From positions 62,001-126,000 of the forward strand of contig NZ_BCSX01000054.1 of NCBI RefSeq assembly GCF_001570425.1: a stretch of DNA of 64,000 nucleotides. Reading direction: 5' to 3'. A program made the position numbers and the translations under genes. Below, piece after piece: positions 7,417 to 14,901 of this stretch. Numbering within the stretch: the first letter of the stretch is position 1; each line of letters starts with the position of its first letter. The notes under the pieces were generated by a model. That model saw only the letters and a program-made list of their open reading frames with translations. It was not told the DNA's origin and searched no databases. The DNA is from Mycolicibacterium brisbanense (lineage in GTDB: Bacteria; Actinomycetota; Actinomycetes; Mycobacteriales; Mycobacteriaceae).

Positions 7417-9140
7417 GTATTGCCGCGCAGCTTCTCAATCCTGTTCTGCAACAACTCTGTTCGGTGCGCATTGCCTTCCAGACCGATATAACGCTCGCCG
7501 TACACCGCGAGCAGGACGTCGTCCAGGCGGCGCACCGCGCCCGGCGGGAACCGGTATCCCATGGCGTCGTTGACCTTGTCGGCGTTCACCGAATCGAGCA
7601 GCCCGCTCAGCGCGTCCAACGACGTGATGCCGAGTTCCAGCAGCAGCCCCGAGATCCAGCCGTAGTGGTCGGTGCGTGACCATCCCGCATCGGGGTAACG
7701 GTTGCCCAGATACGTGGCCAGCACGGGCGTGGCGATCCGCGAATCCGTCGACCAGTCGGATTCCTCTTCGGTGACCGTCGTACGCAGCCGCTGGCGGATC
7801 GCGGTGAACTCCCGATCGGCCAGCTCGAGCAGCCCCGCCGCGAGAGTGAAGCGACGGTCGAGATCGGCGCCGTGCTCGGCAGGGATCTGCCCCTTGTAGC
7901 GGATGTCGTGCTCGAATTCTGCCCATGCGTGCTGCAGCACCGTGCGCACCTGGATCGAGGCCGGTTGCGTCTCGCCCTCGATGCCGACCAACAGGTGCCG
8001 GCTGGCATAACCCCAGCGACCCTTGCGCGCGGTCTGCAGGCCGATGTCCTGGTCATCCAGGAGTCGCATCTCCGTGGCGAGCAGATGGGCGACCGTGTCG
8101 ACGTCCTCGCGCAGATAGGTGATGACCCGCAGCCCGACTTGATCGGTGATCTCCACCAGCGGGTCGGTGTAGAGCCGGCGCCCGTCGACAGTCCGGTCGA
8201 CCTTGGCGGCGAAGGACTCGACGCTCTTGGTCCGTGCCGTGATGCTGAGGTAGTTGATGCCGGCGTCGTCGAGCAGGGCGGTCACCAGTTCCAGATAGTG
8301 CTCGGTGGCGGTGACCAACGCGGGACGCCGTCGCCGGTACTCGGCCACCGCGTTCTGTGCGGTCAGCACGGCCGGAGGCGCAGGTTGGTTCGAGGGTTCT
8401 TTTCGAGGGCGGGGGAGCCTCTCGGCAGGCAGTGACGGGGTGACGATGTAGCCGGAGGCGACGTCGCCGTAGATCGTCACGTCTTCCGGCCGGTGGTACC
8501 AATACAGCCCGATGTAGGCACAGATGAGGGCGTCGACCGGGTCTTCGTCACGGTCCAGCTGGCCGGGGCGCGTCGCGGCTTCGACCCGCTTGCGCAGCTC
8601 GACCCAGCTGACGCTGCGGTTTGCCCGCAGCCGCGGTGTCGCCTTGTCGAGCTCTTCGATATGGGTCATCAGTTTCAGCAGCTCGCGCTGGCGATCCTCG
8701 AACGAGCCGCGCTTGTACTTCAGCGTCTTGTCGAGGCCGAACAGCACGACGGTCGCCGGGTGTGGGTAGACCTCGATTGCCCGTCGATGGGACGACGAGG
8801 AGGGGTCTATGTCCAGGTCGAGCGCGGACGCGATGCGCGCGGCGCGCGGATGCCTGAACTCTGGCCGCTCGGTGAACGCGGGGCGCGCGCCGGCGTCGAA
8901 CCGCTGGAAATCCCGGTTGAGCTCCCGTTCGCACGGCCGGTAGCCCTCGGCGTTCTTGACGATCAGCGGTGCGTCGATGGCGACCAGACAGTCATCCTTG
9001 ACGTACGGCCTGATGGTTGCTGCGATGCTGTCGTCGTCCTGTGCCACGCCGACGTGAAGAACACGCCCGTCCGCGTCGATCGCCGCGACACCGGTCTGAT
9101 TCTTCTCGCCCCAGGCGAGGTCGAGCCCGACGAAGTGCAT
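7413..9140 (-). CDS. relZ: RelZ: DUF429/RNase HII-like domain fused to (p)ppGpp synthetase
   Basis: 575 aa. Residues 1-~235 are a DUF429-type RNase H-like domain. It opens MHFVGLDLAWGEKNQTGVA, and later acidic segments AIDAPLIVKN and DEDPVDALICAYIG supply candidate metal ligands. Residues ~270-430 are a RelA/SpoT synthetase domain: SITARTKSVESFAAKV, EITDQVGLRVITYL, RKGRWGYASRHLLVGI and IQVRTVLQHAWAEFEHDIRYK. No HD hydrolase domain is present, and a helical C-terminal region follows. The layout and position between Rv0775- and purB-like genes match RelZ (MS_RHII-RSD) of M. smegmatis, described as a combined RNase HII and small alarmone synthetase. It is divergent from purB, so alarmone synthesis sits beside a purine nucleotide gene. 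Confidence 0.85.
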   Translation of the reverse strand: MHFVGLDLAWGEKNQTGVAAIDADGRVLHVGVAQDDDSIAATIRPYVKDDCLVAIDAPLIVKNAEGYRPCERELNRDFQRFDAGARPAFTERPEFRHPRAARIASALDLDIDPSSSSHRRAIEVYPHPATVVLFGLDKTLKYKRGSFEDRQRELLKLMTHIEELDKATPRLRANRSVSWVELRKRVEAATRPGQLDRDEDPVDALICAYIGLYWYHRPEDVTIYGDVASGYIVTPSLPAERLPRPRKEPSNQPAPPAVLTAQNAVAEYRRRRPALVTATEHYLELVTALLDDAGINYLSITARTKSVESFAAKVDRTVDGRRLYTDPLVEITDQVGLRVITYLREDVDTVAHLLATEMRLLDDQDIGLQTARKGRWGYASRHLLVGIEGETQPASIQVRTVLQHAWAEFEHDIRYKGQIPAEHGADLDRRFTLAAGLLELADREFTAIRQRLRTTVTEEESDWSTDSRIATPVLATYLGNRYPDAGWSRTDHYGWISGLLLELGITSLDALSGLLDSVNADKVNDAMGYRFPPGAVRRLDDVLLAVYGERYIGLEGNAHRTELLQNRIEKLRGNT

Positions 9141-9176
9141 CCGTCCACTGTCTCATTGGTGTGCCCGGCTGGCCCG

Positions 9177-9182
9177 TAAGCT
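9177..9182 (+). promoter_or_regulatory. -10 box of purB (TAAGCT), leaderless type
   Basis: TAAGCT ends 8 nt before GTG 9191. This suggests that transcription starts at the initiation codon. There is no Shine-Dalgarno sequence in between. Confidence 0.5.
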
Positions 9183-9190
9183 GTGTGTTC

Positions 9191-10609
9191 GTGACGATTC
9201 CGAATGTTCTGGCCAACCGCTACGCCAGCGAGGAGATGGTCGCGATCTGGTCGCCAGAGGCCAAGATCGTCGCGGAGCGCCGCCTGTGGCTCGCTGTCCT
9301 GCGTGCCCAGGCCGAGCTGGGGGTCGACGTGCCCGAGGGCGTGATCGACGACTACGAACGCGTCCTGGAGAACGTCGACCTGGCCTCTATCGCCGCGCGC
9401 GAACGCGTGACCCGCCACGATGTGAAGGCCCGCATCGAAGAATTCAACGCCCTCGCCGGCCACGAACACGTGCACAAGGGCATGACCAGCCGCGACCTCA
9501 CCGAGAACGTCGAGCAGCTGCAGATCCGCAGCTCCCTGGAACTGGTGTTCGCCCATGGTGTCGCGGTGGTGGCCCGGTTGGCCGAGCGCGCCGTGGTGTA
9601 CCGCGACCTGGTGATGGCAGGCCGCAGTCACAACGTCGCCGCGCAGGCAACCACGCTGGGCAAGCGGTTCGCCTCGGCGGCCGAGGAAAGCTTGGTGGCC
9701 CTGCAACGTGTCCGTGAGCTGATCGACCGGTACCCGCTGCGGGGCATCAAGGGGCCGATGGGCACCGCGCAGGACATGCTCGACCTGTTCGACGGCGACA
9801 CCGGCAAGCTGGCCGAGCTGGAACGCCGGGTTGCCGAATTCCTGGGATTCACAGACGTTTTCACCAGCGTCGGGCAGGTGTATCCGCGGTCGCTGGATCA
9901 TGACGTGGTGTCGGCGCTGGTGCAGCTGGGCGCCGGCCCGTCGTCCATGGCGCACACCATCCGGCTGATGGCCGGGCACGAGCTGGTGACCGAGGGCTTC
10001 GCGCCGGGACAGGTCGGATCGTCGGCGATGCCGCACAAGATGAACACCCGCTCCTGCGAGCGGGTCAACGGCCTGCAGGTCGTGCTGCGTGGTTACGCGT
10101 CGATGGCCGCGGAACTGGCCGGAGCGCAATGGAACGAGGGCGACGTGTTCTGTTCGGTGGTGCGCCGGGTCGCGCTGCCCGACGCGTTCTTCGCCATCGA
10201 CGGACAGACCGAGACCTTCCTGACGGTGCTCGACGAATTCGGTGCCTACCCCGCGGTGATCCAGCGGGAACTGGACCGCTATCTGCCGTTCCTGGCCACC
10301 ACCCGCATCCTGATCGCCGCCGTGCGCGCCGGAGTCGGCCGCGAAGCCGCCCACGAGGTGATCAAGGAACACGCGGTCGCTGTCGCGCTCGCCATGCGCG
10401 AGCAGGGCAAGGAACCCGACCTGCTGGACCGGCTGGCCGCAGACCCGCGACTGCCGCTGGACCGGGTCGCGCTGGAGACGGCTCTGGCGGATCGGCAGGC
10501 GTTCACGGGAGCCGCGGGCGCGCAGGTCGATGGCGTTGTCGCGGCCGTCGACGAACTGGTCAGCCGGTACCCGGAAGCAGCCAAGTACACCTCGGGTGCC
10601 ATCTTGTGA
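9191..10609 (+). CDS. purB: Adenylosuccinate lyase
   Basis: 472 aa from GTG 9191, which gives the known mycobacterial length and an N-terminus VTIPNVLANRYAS; the longer open frame upstream overlaps relZ. It is a fumarase/aspartase superfamily member that removes fumarate from SAICAR and from adenylosuccinate, so it acts in both IMP and AMP synthesis. The superfamily signature GSSAMPHKMN lies near residue 280. The segments GRSHNVAAQATTLGKR and HKGMTSRDLTENVEQ carry the catalytic His residues. Its stop overlaps the GTG of cyp126, so the P450 is translated from the same mRNA. Confidence 0.96.
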   Translation: MTIPNVLANRYASEEMVAIWSPEAKIVAERRLWLAVLRAQAELGVDVPEGVIDDYERVLENVDLASIAARERVTRHDVKARIEEFNALAGHEHVHKGMTSRDLTENVEQLQIRSSLELVFAHGVAVVARLAERAVVYRDLVMAGRSHNVAAQATTLGKRFASAAEESLVALQRVRELIDRYPLRGIKGPMGTAQDMLDLFDGDTGKLAELERRVAEFLGFTDVFTSVGQVYPRSLDHDVVSALVQLGAGPSSMAHTIRLMAGHELVTEGFAPGQVGSSAMPHKMNTRSCERVNGLQVVLRGYASMAAELAGAQWNEGDVFCSVVRRVALPDAFFAIDGQTETFLTVLDEFGAYPAVIQRELDRYLPFLATTRILIAAVRAGVGREAAHEVIKEHAVAVALAMREQGKEPDLLDRLAADPRLPLDRVALETALADRQAFTGAAGAQVDGVVAAVDELVSRYPEAAKYTSGAIL

Positions 10610-11826
10610 CATTGGCAGATCTGACCGATCTGGACAATTTCGCTCATGGGTTTCCCCATGAGCTGTTCGCCGAGCACCGGCGGGCAGCGCCGGTGTACTG
10701 GCACCCGCCGACGGAACACACCCCCGACGGCGAGGGCTTCTGGTCGGTGGCCACCCACGCTGAAACCCTTGCGGTGCTGCGTGATCCGTCGACGTTCTCG
10801 TCGGTGACCGGGGGTTCGCGGCCATTCGGCGGCACCCTGCTGCAGGATCTGTCCATTGCGGGACAGGTTCTGAACATGATGGACGACCCACGGCACTCCG
10901 AGATCCGGCGGCTGGTGAGTTCTGGGCTGACGCCCAGGATGATCCGCCGCGTCGAGGAGGATCTGCGGGCGCGGGCGCGCGGGCTACTGGATGCTGTGTC
11001 GCCCGGCGAGGAGTTCGACTTCGTGGTCGACGTAGCGGCGGAACTTCCCATGCAGATGATCTGCATCCTGCTGGGAGTTCCGGAGTCTGAACGGCATTGG
11101 CTCTTCGAGGCCATCGAGCCGCAGTTCGACTTCGGCTCGGCCCGCACGGCGTCGGTGGGGCAGTTGTCGGCCGAGGAGGCCGGCACCCGGATGTACACCT
11201 ACGGGCAGGAACTCATTGCCGCCAAACGGGCCCACCCCACCGACGACATGCTGTCGGTGGTGGCCAACGCGTCACTGGCGGAGACACTGACCCCGCTCTC
11301 TGACGTCGAGCTGTACCTGTTTTTCAGCCTGCTGTTCAGCGCGGGTGCAGAGACCACCCGCAACGCGGTCGCGGGCGGCCTGCTGGCGTTGATCGAGAAC
11401 CCGGATCAACTGCAGATGTTGCGTTCAGATCCGACGCTGTTGCCGACCGCGATCGAAGAGATGGTGCGCTGGACCTCGCCGTCACCCTCGAAGCGTCGTA
11501 CCGCGACCCGTTCGGTGTCCGTCGGAGGCTGCGATATCGAGGCCGGGCAGAAGGTTCAGGTGTGGGAAGGCTCGGCCAACCGCGACGAGTTGGTGTTCCC
11601 CTCCGTCGACGTATTCGACATCACGCGTAAACCCAATCCGCACTTGGGATTCGGTTACGGCGTGCACTACTGCCTCGGCGCCAATCTGGCCCGCTTGGAG
11701 CTGCGCGTGCTGTTCGAGGAACTCCTCGCGCGGTTCGCGTCGGCCCGACTGGTCCAGCCTGTCGAATGGACCCGCAGCAACCGGCACACCGGCATCCGGC
11801 ATCTGGTGGTGGAGCTCGGGGCGTGA
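10606..11826 (+). CDS. cyp126: Cytochrome P450 CYP126
   Basis: 406 aa from GTG 10606, overlapping the purB stop (GTGA). I-helix AGAETTRN, ExxR in IEEMVRW, and heme loop FGYGVHYCLG with the cysteine near 355. Position directly after purB is the same as CYP126 (Rv0778) of M. tuberculosis. The physiological substrate of the family is not established. It is translationally coupled to purB upstream and to the TDT transporter downstream, again by a GTGA overlap, so three genes form one unit. A link to purine metabolism is suggested only by this coupling. Confidence 0.88.
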   Translation: MTLADLTDLDNFAHGFPHELFAEHRRAAPVYWHPPTEHTPDGEGFWSVATHAETLAVLRDPSTFSSVTGGSRPFGGTLLQDLSIAGQVLNMMDDPRHSEIRRLVSSGLTPRMIRRVEEDLRARARGLLDAVSPGEEFDFVVDVAAELPMQMICILLGVPESERHWLFEAIEPQFDFGSARTASVGQLSAEEAGTRMYTYGQELIAAKRAHPTDDMLSVVANASLAETLTPLSDVELYLFFSLLFSAGAETTRNAVAGGLLALIENPDQLQMLRSDPTLLPTAIEEMVRWTSPSPSKRRTATRSVSVGGCDIEAGQKVQVWEGSANRDELVFPSVDVFDITRKPNPHLGFGYGVHYCLGANLARLELRVLFEELLARFASARLVQPVEWTRSNRHTGIRHLVVELGA

Positions 11827-12737
11827 GGCCCGAGATGTTCGCGATGGTCATGGCGACGGGCATCGTGTCAATCTCCGCAGCGGATCACGGCTTCGGCATC
11901 ATCAGTGTCCCGTTGGCGGCTCTGGCCGTCGTCGCGCTTCCGGTATTGATGTATCTGGCTGCCGTTCGATGGCGGACGTTCGATCTGCGCGACATCGACA
12001 CGGTTCTCGGCCTTTTCACGTATGTGGCGGCTTGTGCAGTGCTGGCCTCGAGATTCGCCGATCACCCGATCGCAGTGTGGGGCCTCGGAGCGATGGGTCT
12101 TGCGGGGTGGTTGTCCCTCGTGCCGATGCTGCTGGCGAGGATGTGGCGGTTGGGCCCGACCAGGCTGCGCGACCGGGCACGTGGCACCTGGGAACTCGCC
12201 AGCGTCGCGACGTCCGGACTCGCCATCGTATTCGTGGCCGAGAGAATCCTGTTCTGGGCGTTGATCTTCTGGGGCTGCGCGCTGGTGGCCTACTGCGTGA
12301 TGACGTCGCTCATCGCGTGGCGGGCGTTGGGCGAACCGCAAGCTCGACGCAACGTGCCACCTGATCATTGGATCCTGATGGGTGGCCTGGCGATCGCCAC
12401 GTTGGCCGGCGAGCACATTCACGCCGCACTGCCTCCGGGCCCCCTCGCCGATGCCGTGCGGATCGTCACCATCGCGACCCTCGCAGTCGCCACGGTGCAG
12501 ATCGTGCCCCTGGCCATCACGAGTTGGCGGCAGATGCTCGACTGGCCGGCGGTGTTCCCTCTCGGCATGTACTCGGCGGCCACGTTCGCCATGATGCTCG
12601 AAACCGGTTGGCGGCCATTGGCTGTGGTCTCGCTGGTGTTCTTCTGGATCGCGTTTGCGGCGTGGCTTGCCGTCGCGGTCAGCGTGACCCGTCGGTTGAT
12701 TCGCCTAACCTCGGAGCATGGACTCAGGCCAGAATGA
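11823..12737 (+). CDS. TDT-family transporter (tellurite resistance/dicarboxylate type)
   Basis: 304 aa from GTG 11823, overlapping the P450 stop. About ten hydrophobic segments fill the whole length. The first, MFAMVMATGIVSISA, carries the conserved MATGI motif of the tellurite-resistance/dicarboxylate transporter (TDT/SLAC1-like) family. These proteins pass small anions or organic acids across the plasma membrane, and the substrate here is unknown. Its last 20 nt overlap the next gene in another frame. Co-location with cyp126 is a context clue, not evidence of a shared function. Confidence 0.78.
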   Translation: MRPEMFAMVMATGIVSISAADHGFGIISVPLAALAVVALPVLMYLAAVRWRTFDLRDIDTVLGLFTYVAACAVLASRFADHPIAVWGLGAMGLAGWLSLVPMLLARMWRLGPTRLRDRARGTWELASVATSGLAIVFVAERILFWALIFWGCALVAYCVMTSLIAWRALGEPQARRNVPPDHWILMGGLAIATLAGEHIHAALPPGPLADAVRIVTIATLAVATVQIVPLAITSWRQMLDWPAVFPLGMYSAATFAMMLETGWRPLAVVSLVFFWIAFAAWLAVAVSVTRRLIRLTSEHGLRPE

Positions 12738-13299
12738 CCACCTCCGCGTCTCCGACGCCGAGCGGGCCAAGGTAGGCCAGCTGCTGGAGCGCGCGGTGAG
12801 CGAAGGAATGCTCACGCTCGACGAATTCACCGAGCGTTACGACGCCGCACTGGCCGCACGGACCCGCGGCGAATTGCGGGTCGTGCTCGCGGACCTGCCC
12901 ATGGCGCCGACGGCCGCACCACGCCCGGCCCCGGAGGTGTTGCGGGGCCGCATGTCGTCGATCGTGCGGCGCGGGCAATGGACGGTAGCCCCGGTCCTGC
13001 AACTCAACACCCGGATGTGCAGCACCACACTCGACTTCACCTCAGCCGTGTTGCCCGGCCCGGTCGTGGAGATCCTCATCGACGACTATTGCAGTTCGAC
13101 CGAGCTCATCGTGCCGGCCACCGCGACCGCCGACCTCAACGGCGTCGACGCCGTCGCGGGTAGTGCGACGGTCAAGGTGCGCACCAGCCCGCCGTCACAG
13201 CAGCTGCATCTCGTCGTGCGGGGCCGGGTCCGGATGGGCTCGGTCACCGTGCGCCATCCGTTCGGGAGCTGGCTGCGACGGCTGCACGGGACTCGATAG
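12718..13299 (+). CDS. DUF1707 domain protein
   Basis: 193 aa from ATG 12718. Residues ~8-60 are the DUF1707 (SHOCT-like) domain: LRVSDAERAKVGQLLERA, LTLDEFTERYDAALAARTRGEL and VLADLP. The rest is beta-rich and resembles the cell-wall-active antibiotic-response/LiaF-type C-terminal fold, with repeated polar-hydrophobic alternation (VVEILIDDYCSSTELIVP). No membrane segment is present. A TAACCT -10 box (12706-12711) ends 6 nt before the ATG, so it may also have its own leaderless transcript. The role is unknown. Confidence 0.72.
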   Translation: MDSGQNDHLRVSDAERAKVGQLLERAVSEGMLTLDEFTERYDAALAARTRGELRVVLADLPMAPTAAPRPAPEVLRGRMSSIVRRGQWTVAPVLQLNTRMCSTTLDFTSAVLPGPVVEILIDDYCSSTELIVPATATADLNGVDAVAGSATVKVRTSPPSQQLHLVVRGRVRMGSVTVRHPFGSWLRRLHGTR

Positions 13300-13359
13300 T
13301 GAAGCGGACCTCGCCGAGCACCCGGTGCGGGTGGCTGAGACTCCACAAATCACTCGGGG

Positions 13360-13983
13360 TTAGTCGAGGCGGCGCAGTCGCATGCCTGCTGAGCGCAGTT
13401 CGAGGGCGGCCAGGCCCCGGATGGCGCGTGGTTCCTCGCGGCGCCAGGCACCTACGGGGTCGTCGGACACCGCGGTCAGCTTGGACAGGGGGCGGTTGGC
13501 GAGGGCGCGCAACGCGAGGAGCTGCTCGCCCGCGGCAGTCGAGGCCAGCGTGATGGCGGTCCACTTGCGCCGGAAGAACCGCACGCGCAGGTACAGCCAC
13601 GGCATCGCCACGAACAGGATCGGCGCGGCGGCCACGGCCAGCGCCAACACCCAGGCCAGCCAGCTGGCCGTGGAGTCGAGGCTGCTGCCTGCTCCGGCAA
13701 TGTCCAGCGCCGCCTCGCTGGCTGCTCGCAGCGGCTTGCTCAGGGTGTCGCCGACCAGCGGTATGTGGTGAGCGCTGTCACCGGCCGAGTCCAGATTGTC
13801 GGCCACGCCGTTGGCACCGTCATGCACCTGGCGGCCCACCGTTGCGATGGTGGCGATGGCCGAATGCACGGCCATACCGACGAGCACCCACACCGTTATC
13901 CACGCCAGCACCGCGACGTCGCTGAACAGTTGTGCCAGCAATCGGCCGGGTCTGTGGGCATACGGCAGGTACCGCGATCTCAT
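13360..13983 (-). CDS. Conserved membrane protein (Rv0779c-like)
   Basis: 207 aa from ATG 13983. There are two clear membrane segments, at ~17-40 (LFSDVAVLAWITVWVLVGMA) and ~115-140 (WLAWVLALAVAAAPILFVAM). Between them lies an extracytoplasmic loop with ADNLDSAGDSAHHIPLVGD. A basic juxtamembrane stretch (YLRVRFFRRKW) and a cytoplasmic Leu/Ala-rich helix follow. Topology and position beside purC match Rv0779c. Function is unknown. It faces DUF1707 tail to tail with 60 bp between. Confidence 0.7.
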   Translation of the reverse strand: MRSRYLPYAHRPGRLLAQLFSDVAVLAWITVWVLVGMAVHSAIATIATVGRQVHDGANGVADNLDSAGDSAHHIPLVGDTLSKPLRAASEAALDIAGAGSSLDSTASWLAWVLALAVAAAPILFVAMPWLYLRVRFFRRKWTAITLASTAAGEQLLALRALANRPLSKLTAVSDDPVGAWRREEPRAIRGLAALELRSAGMRLRRLD

Positions 13984-14001
13984 GGCACCGATCCCAACAC
14001 A

Positions 14002-14007
14002 TAGGCT
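14002..14007 (+). promoter_or_regulatory. -10 box of purC (TAGGCT), leaderless type
   Basis: TAGGCT ends 6 nt before the purC ATG at 14014. It fits the TANNNT pattern and predicts a leaderless mRNA. Confidence 0.5.
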
Positions 14008-14013
14008 GACCGG

Positions 14014-14901
14014 ATGCGTCCCGCTCTGTCCGAGTACCAGCACCTGGCCAGCGGCAAGGTCCGCGAGCTGTACCGCGTCGACGACAACCACCTGCTGTTC
14101 GTGGCGTCCGACCGGATATCGGCCTATGACCACATCCTCGACTCGCAGATCCCCGACAAGGGCCGGATCCTCACGGCGATGAGCGTGTTCTTCTTCGACC
14201 ACGTCGCGGCGCCCAACCATCTCGCGGGGCCTCCGGACGATCCCCGCATCCCCGAGGAGGTCTTGGGCCGTGCGCTGGTGGTGCGTCAGCTCAAGATGCT
14301 GCCGGTCGAGTGCGTGGCGCGCGGCTACCTGACCGGGTCGGGCCTGATCGACTATCAGAAGACGGGTTCGGTGTGCGGTATCCCGCTGCCGCCCGACCTC
14401 GGGGAGGCCAGCAAGTTCGAAGAGCCGCTGTTCACCCCGGCCACCAAGGCCGAAATGGGTGAGCACGACGAGAACATCTCGTTCGCCCAGGTGATCGATC
14501 TGGTTGGTCCGGTGCTGGCGAATCAGCTCAAAGCGCGCACGCTGCAGACCTATCTGCAGGGCGCTGATCACGCGTTGACCAAGGGCATCATCATCGCCGA
14601 CACGAAGTTCGAATTCGGTGTCGACGAGAACGGTGACGTGGTGCTGGCCGACGAGGTCTTCACCCCGGACTCGTCGCGGTACTGGCGCGCGGATACTTAC
14701 CAGCAGGGTGTGGTGCAGGACAGCTTCGACAAGCAGTTCGTGCGCAACTGGCTGACCGGGCCGGAGTCGGGCTGGGACCGCCACGGCGACGCGCCGCCAC
14801 CGCCGTTGCCCGATGCGATCGTGGCGGCGACCAGGGACCGCTACATCGAGGCCTACGAACGGATTTCGGGCCTGCGCTTCGCCGATTGGATCGGCGCATG
14901 A
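14014..14901 (+). CDS. purC: SAICAR synthetase
   Basis: 295 aa. It joins CAIR and aspartate with ATP to give SAICAR, the seventh or eighth step of IMP synthesis depending on the count. N-terminal HLASGKVRELYRVD (phosphate/nucleotide site), SDRISAYDHIL, CVARGYLTGSG and the late DEVFTPDSSRYW are family hallmarks. Its stop overlaps the start of oligopeptidase B (ATGA), so the two are translationally coupled. Confidence 0.97.
   Translation: MRPALSEYQHLASGKVRELYRVDDNHLLFVASDRISAYDHILDSQIPDKGRILTAMSVFFFDHVAAPNHLAGPPDDPRIPEEVLGRALVVRQLKMLPVECVARGYLTGSGLIDYQKTGSVCGIPLPPDLGEASKFEEPLFTPATKAEMGEHDENISFAQVIDLVGPVLANQLKARTLQTYLQGADHALTKGIIIADTKFEFGVDENGDVVLADEVFTPDSSRYWRADTYQQGVVQDSFDKQFVRNWLTGPESGWDRHGDAPPPPLPDAIVAATRDRYIEAYERISGLRFADWIGA

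Noticed and set aside
8963..10891. A 642-codon minus-strand frame opposite purB
   Set aside because: Antisense shadow of purB; its composition is typical of reverse-strand GC-rich frames.
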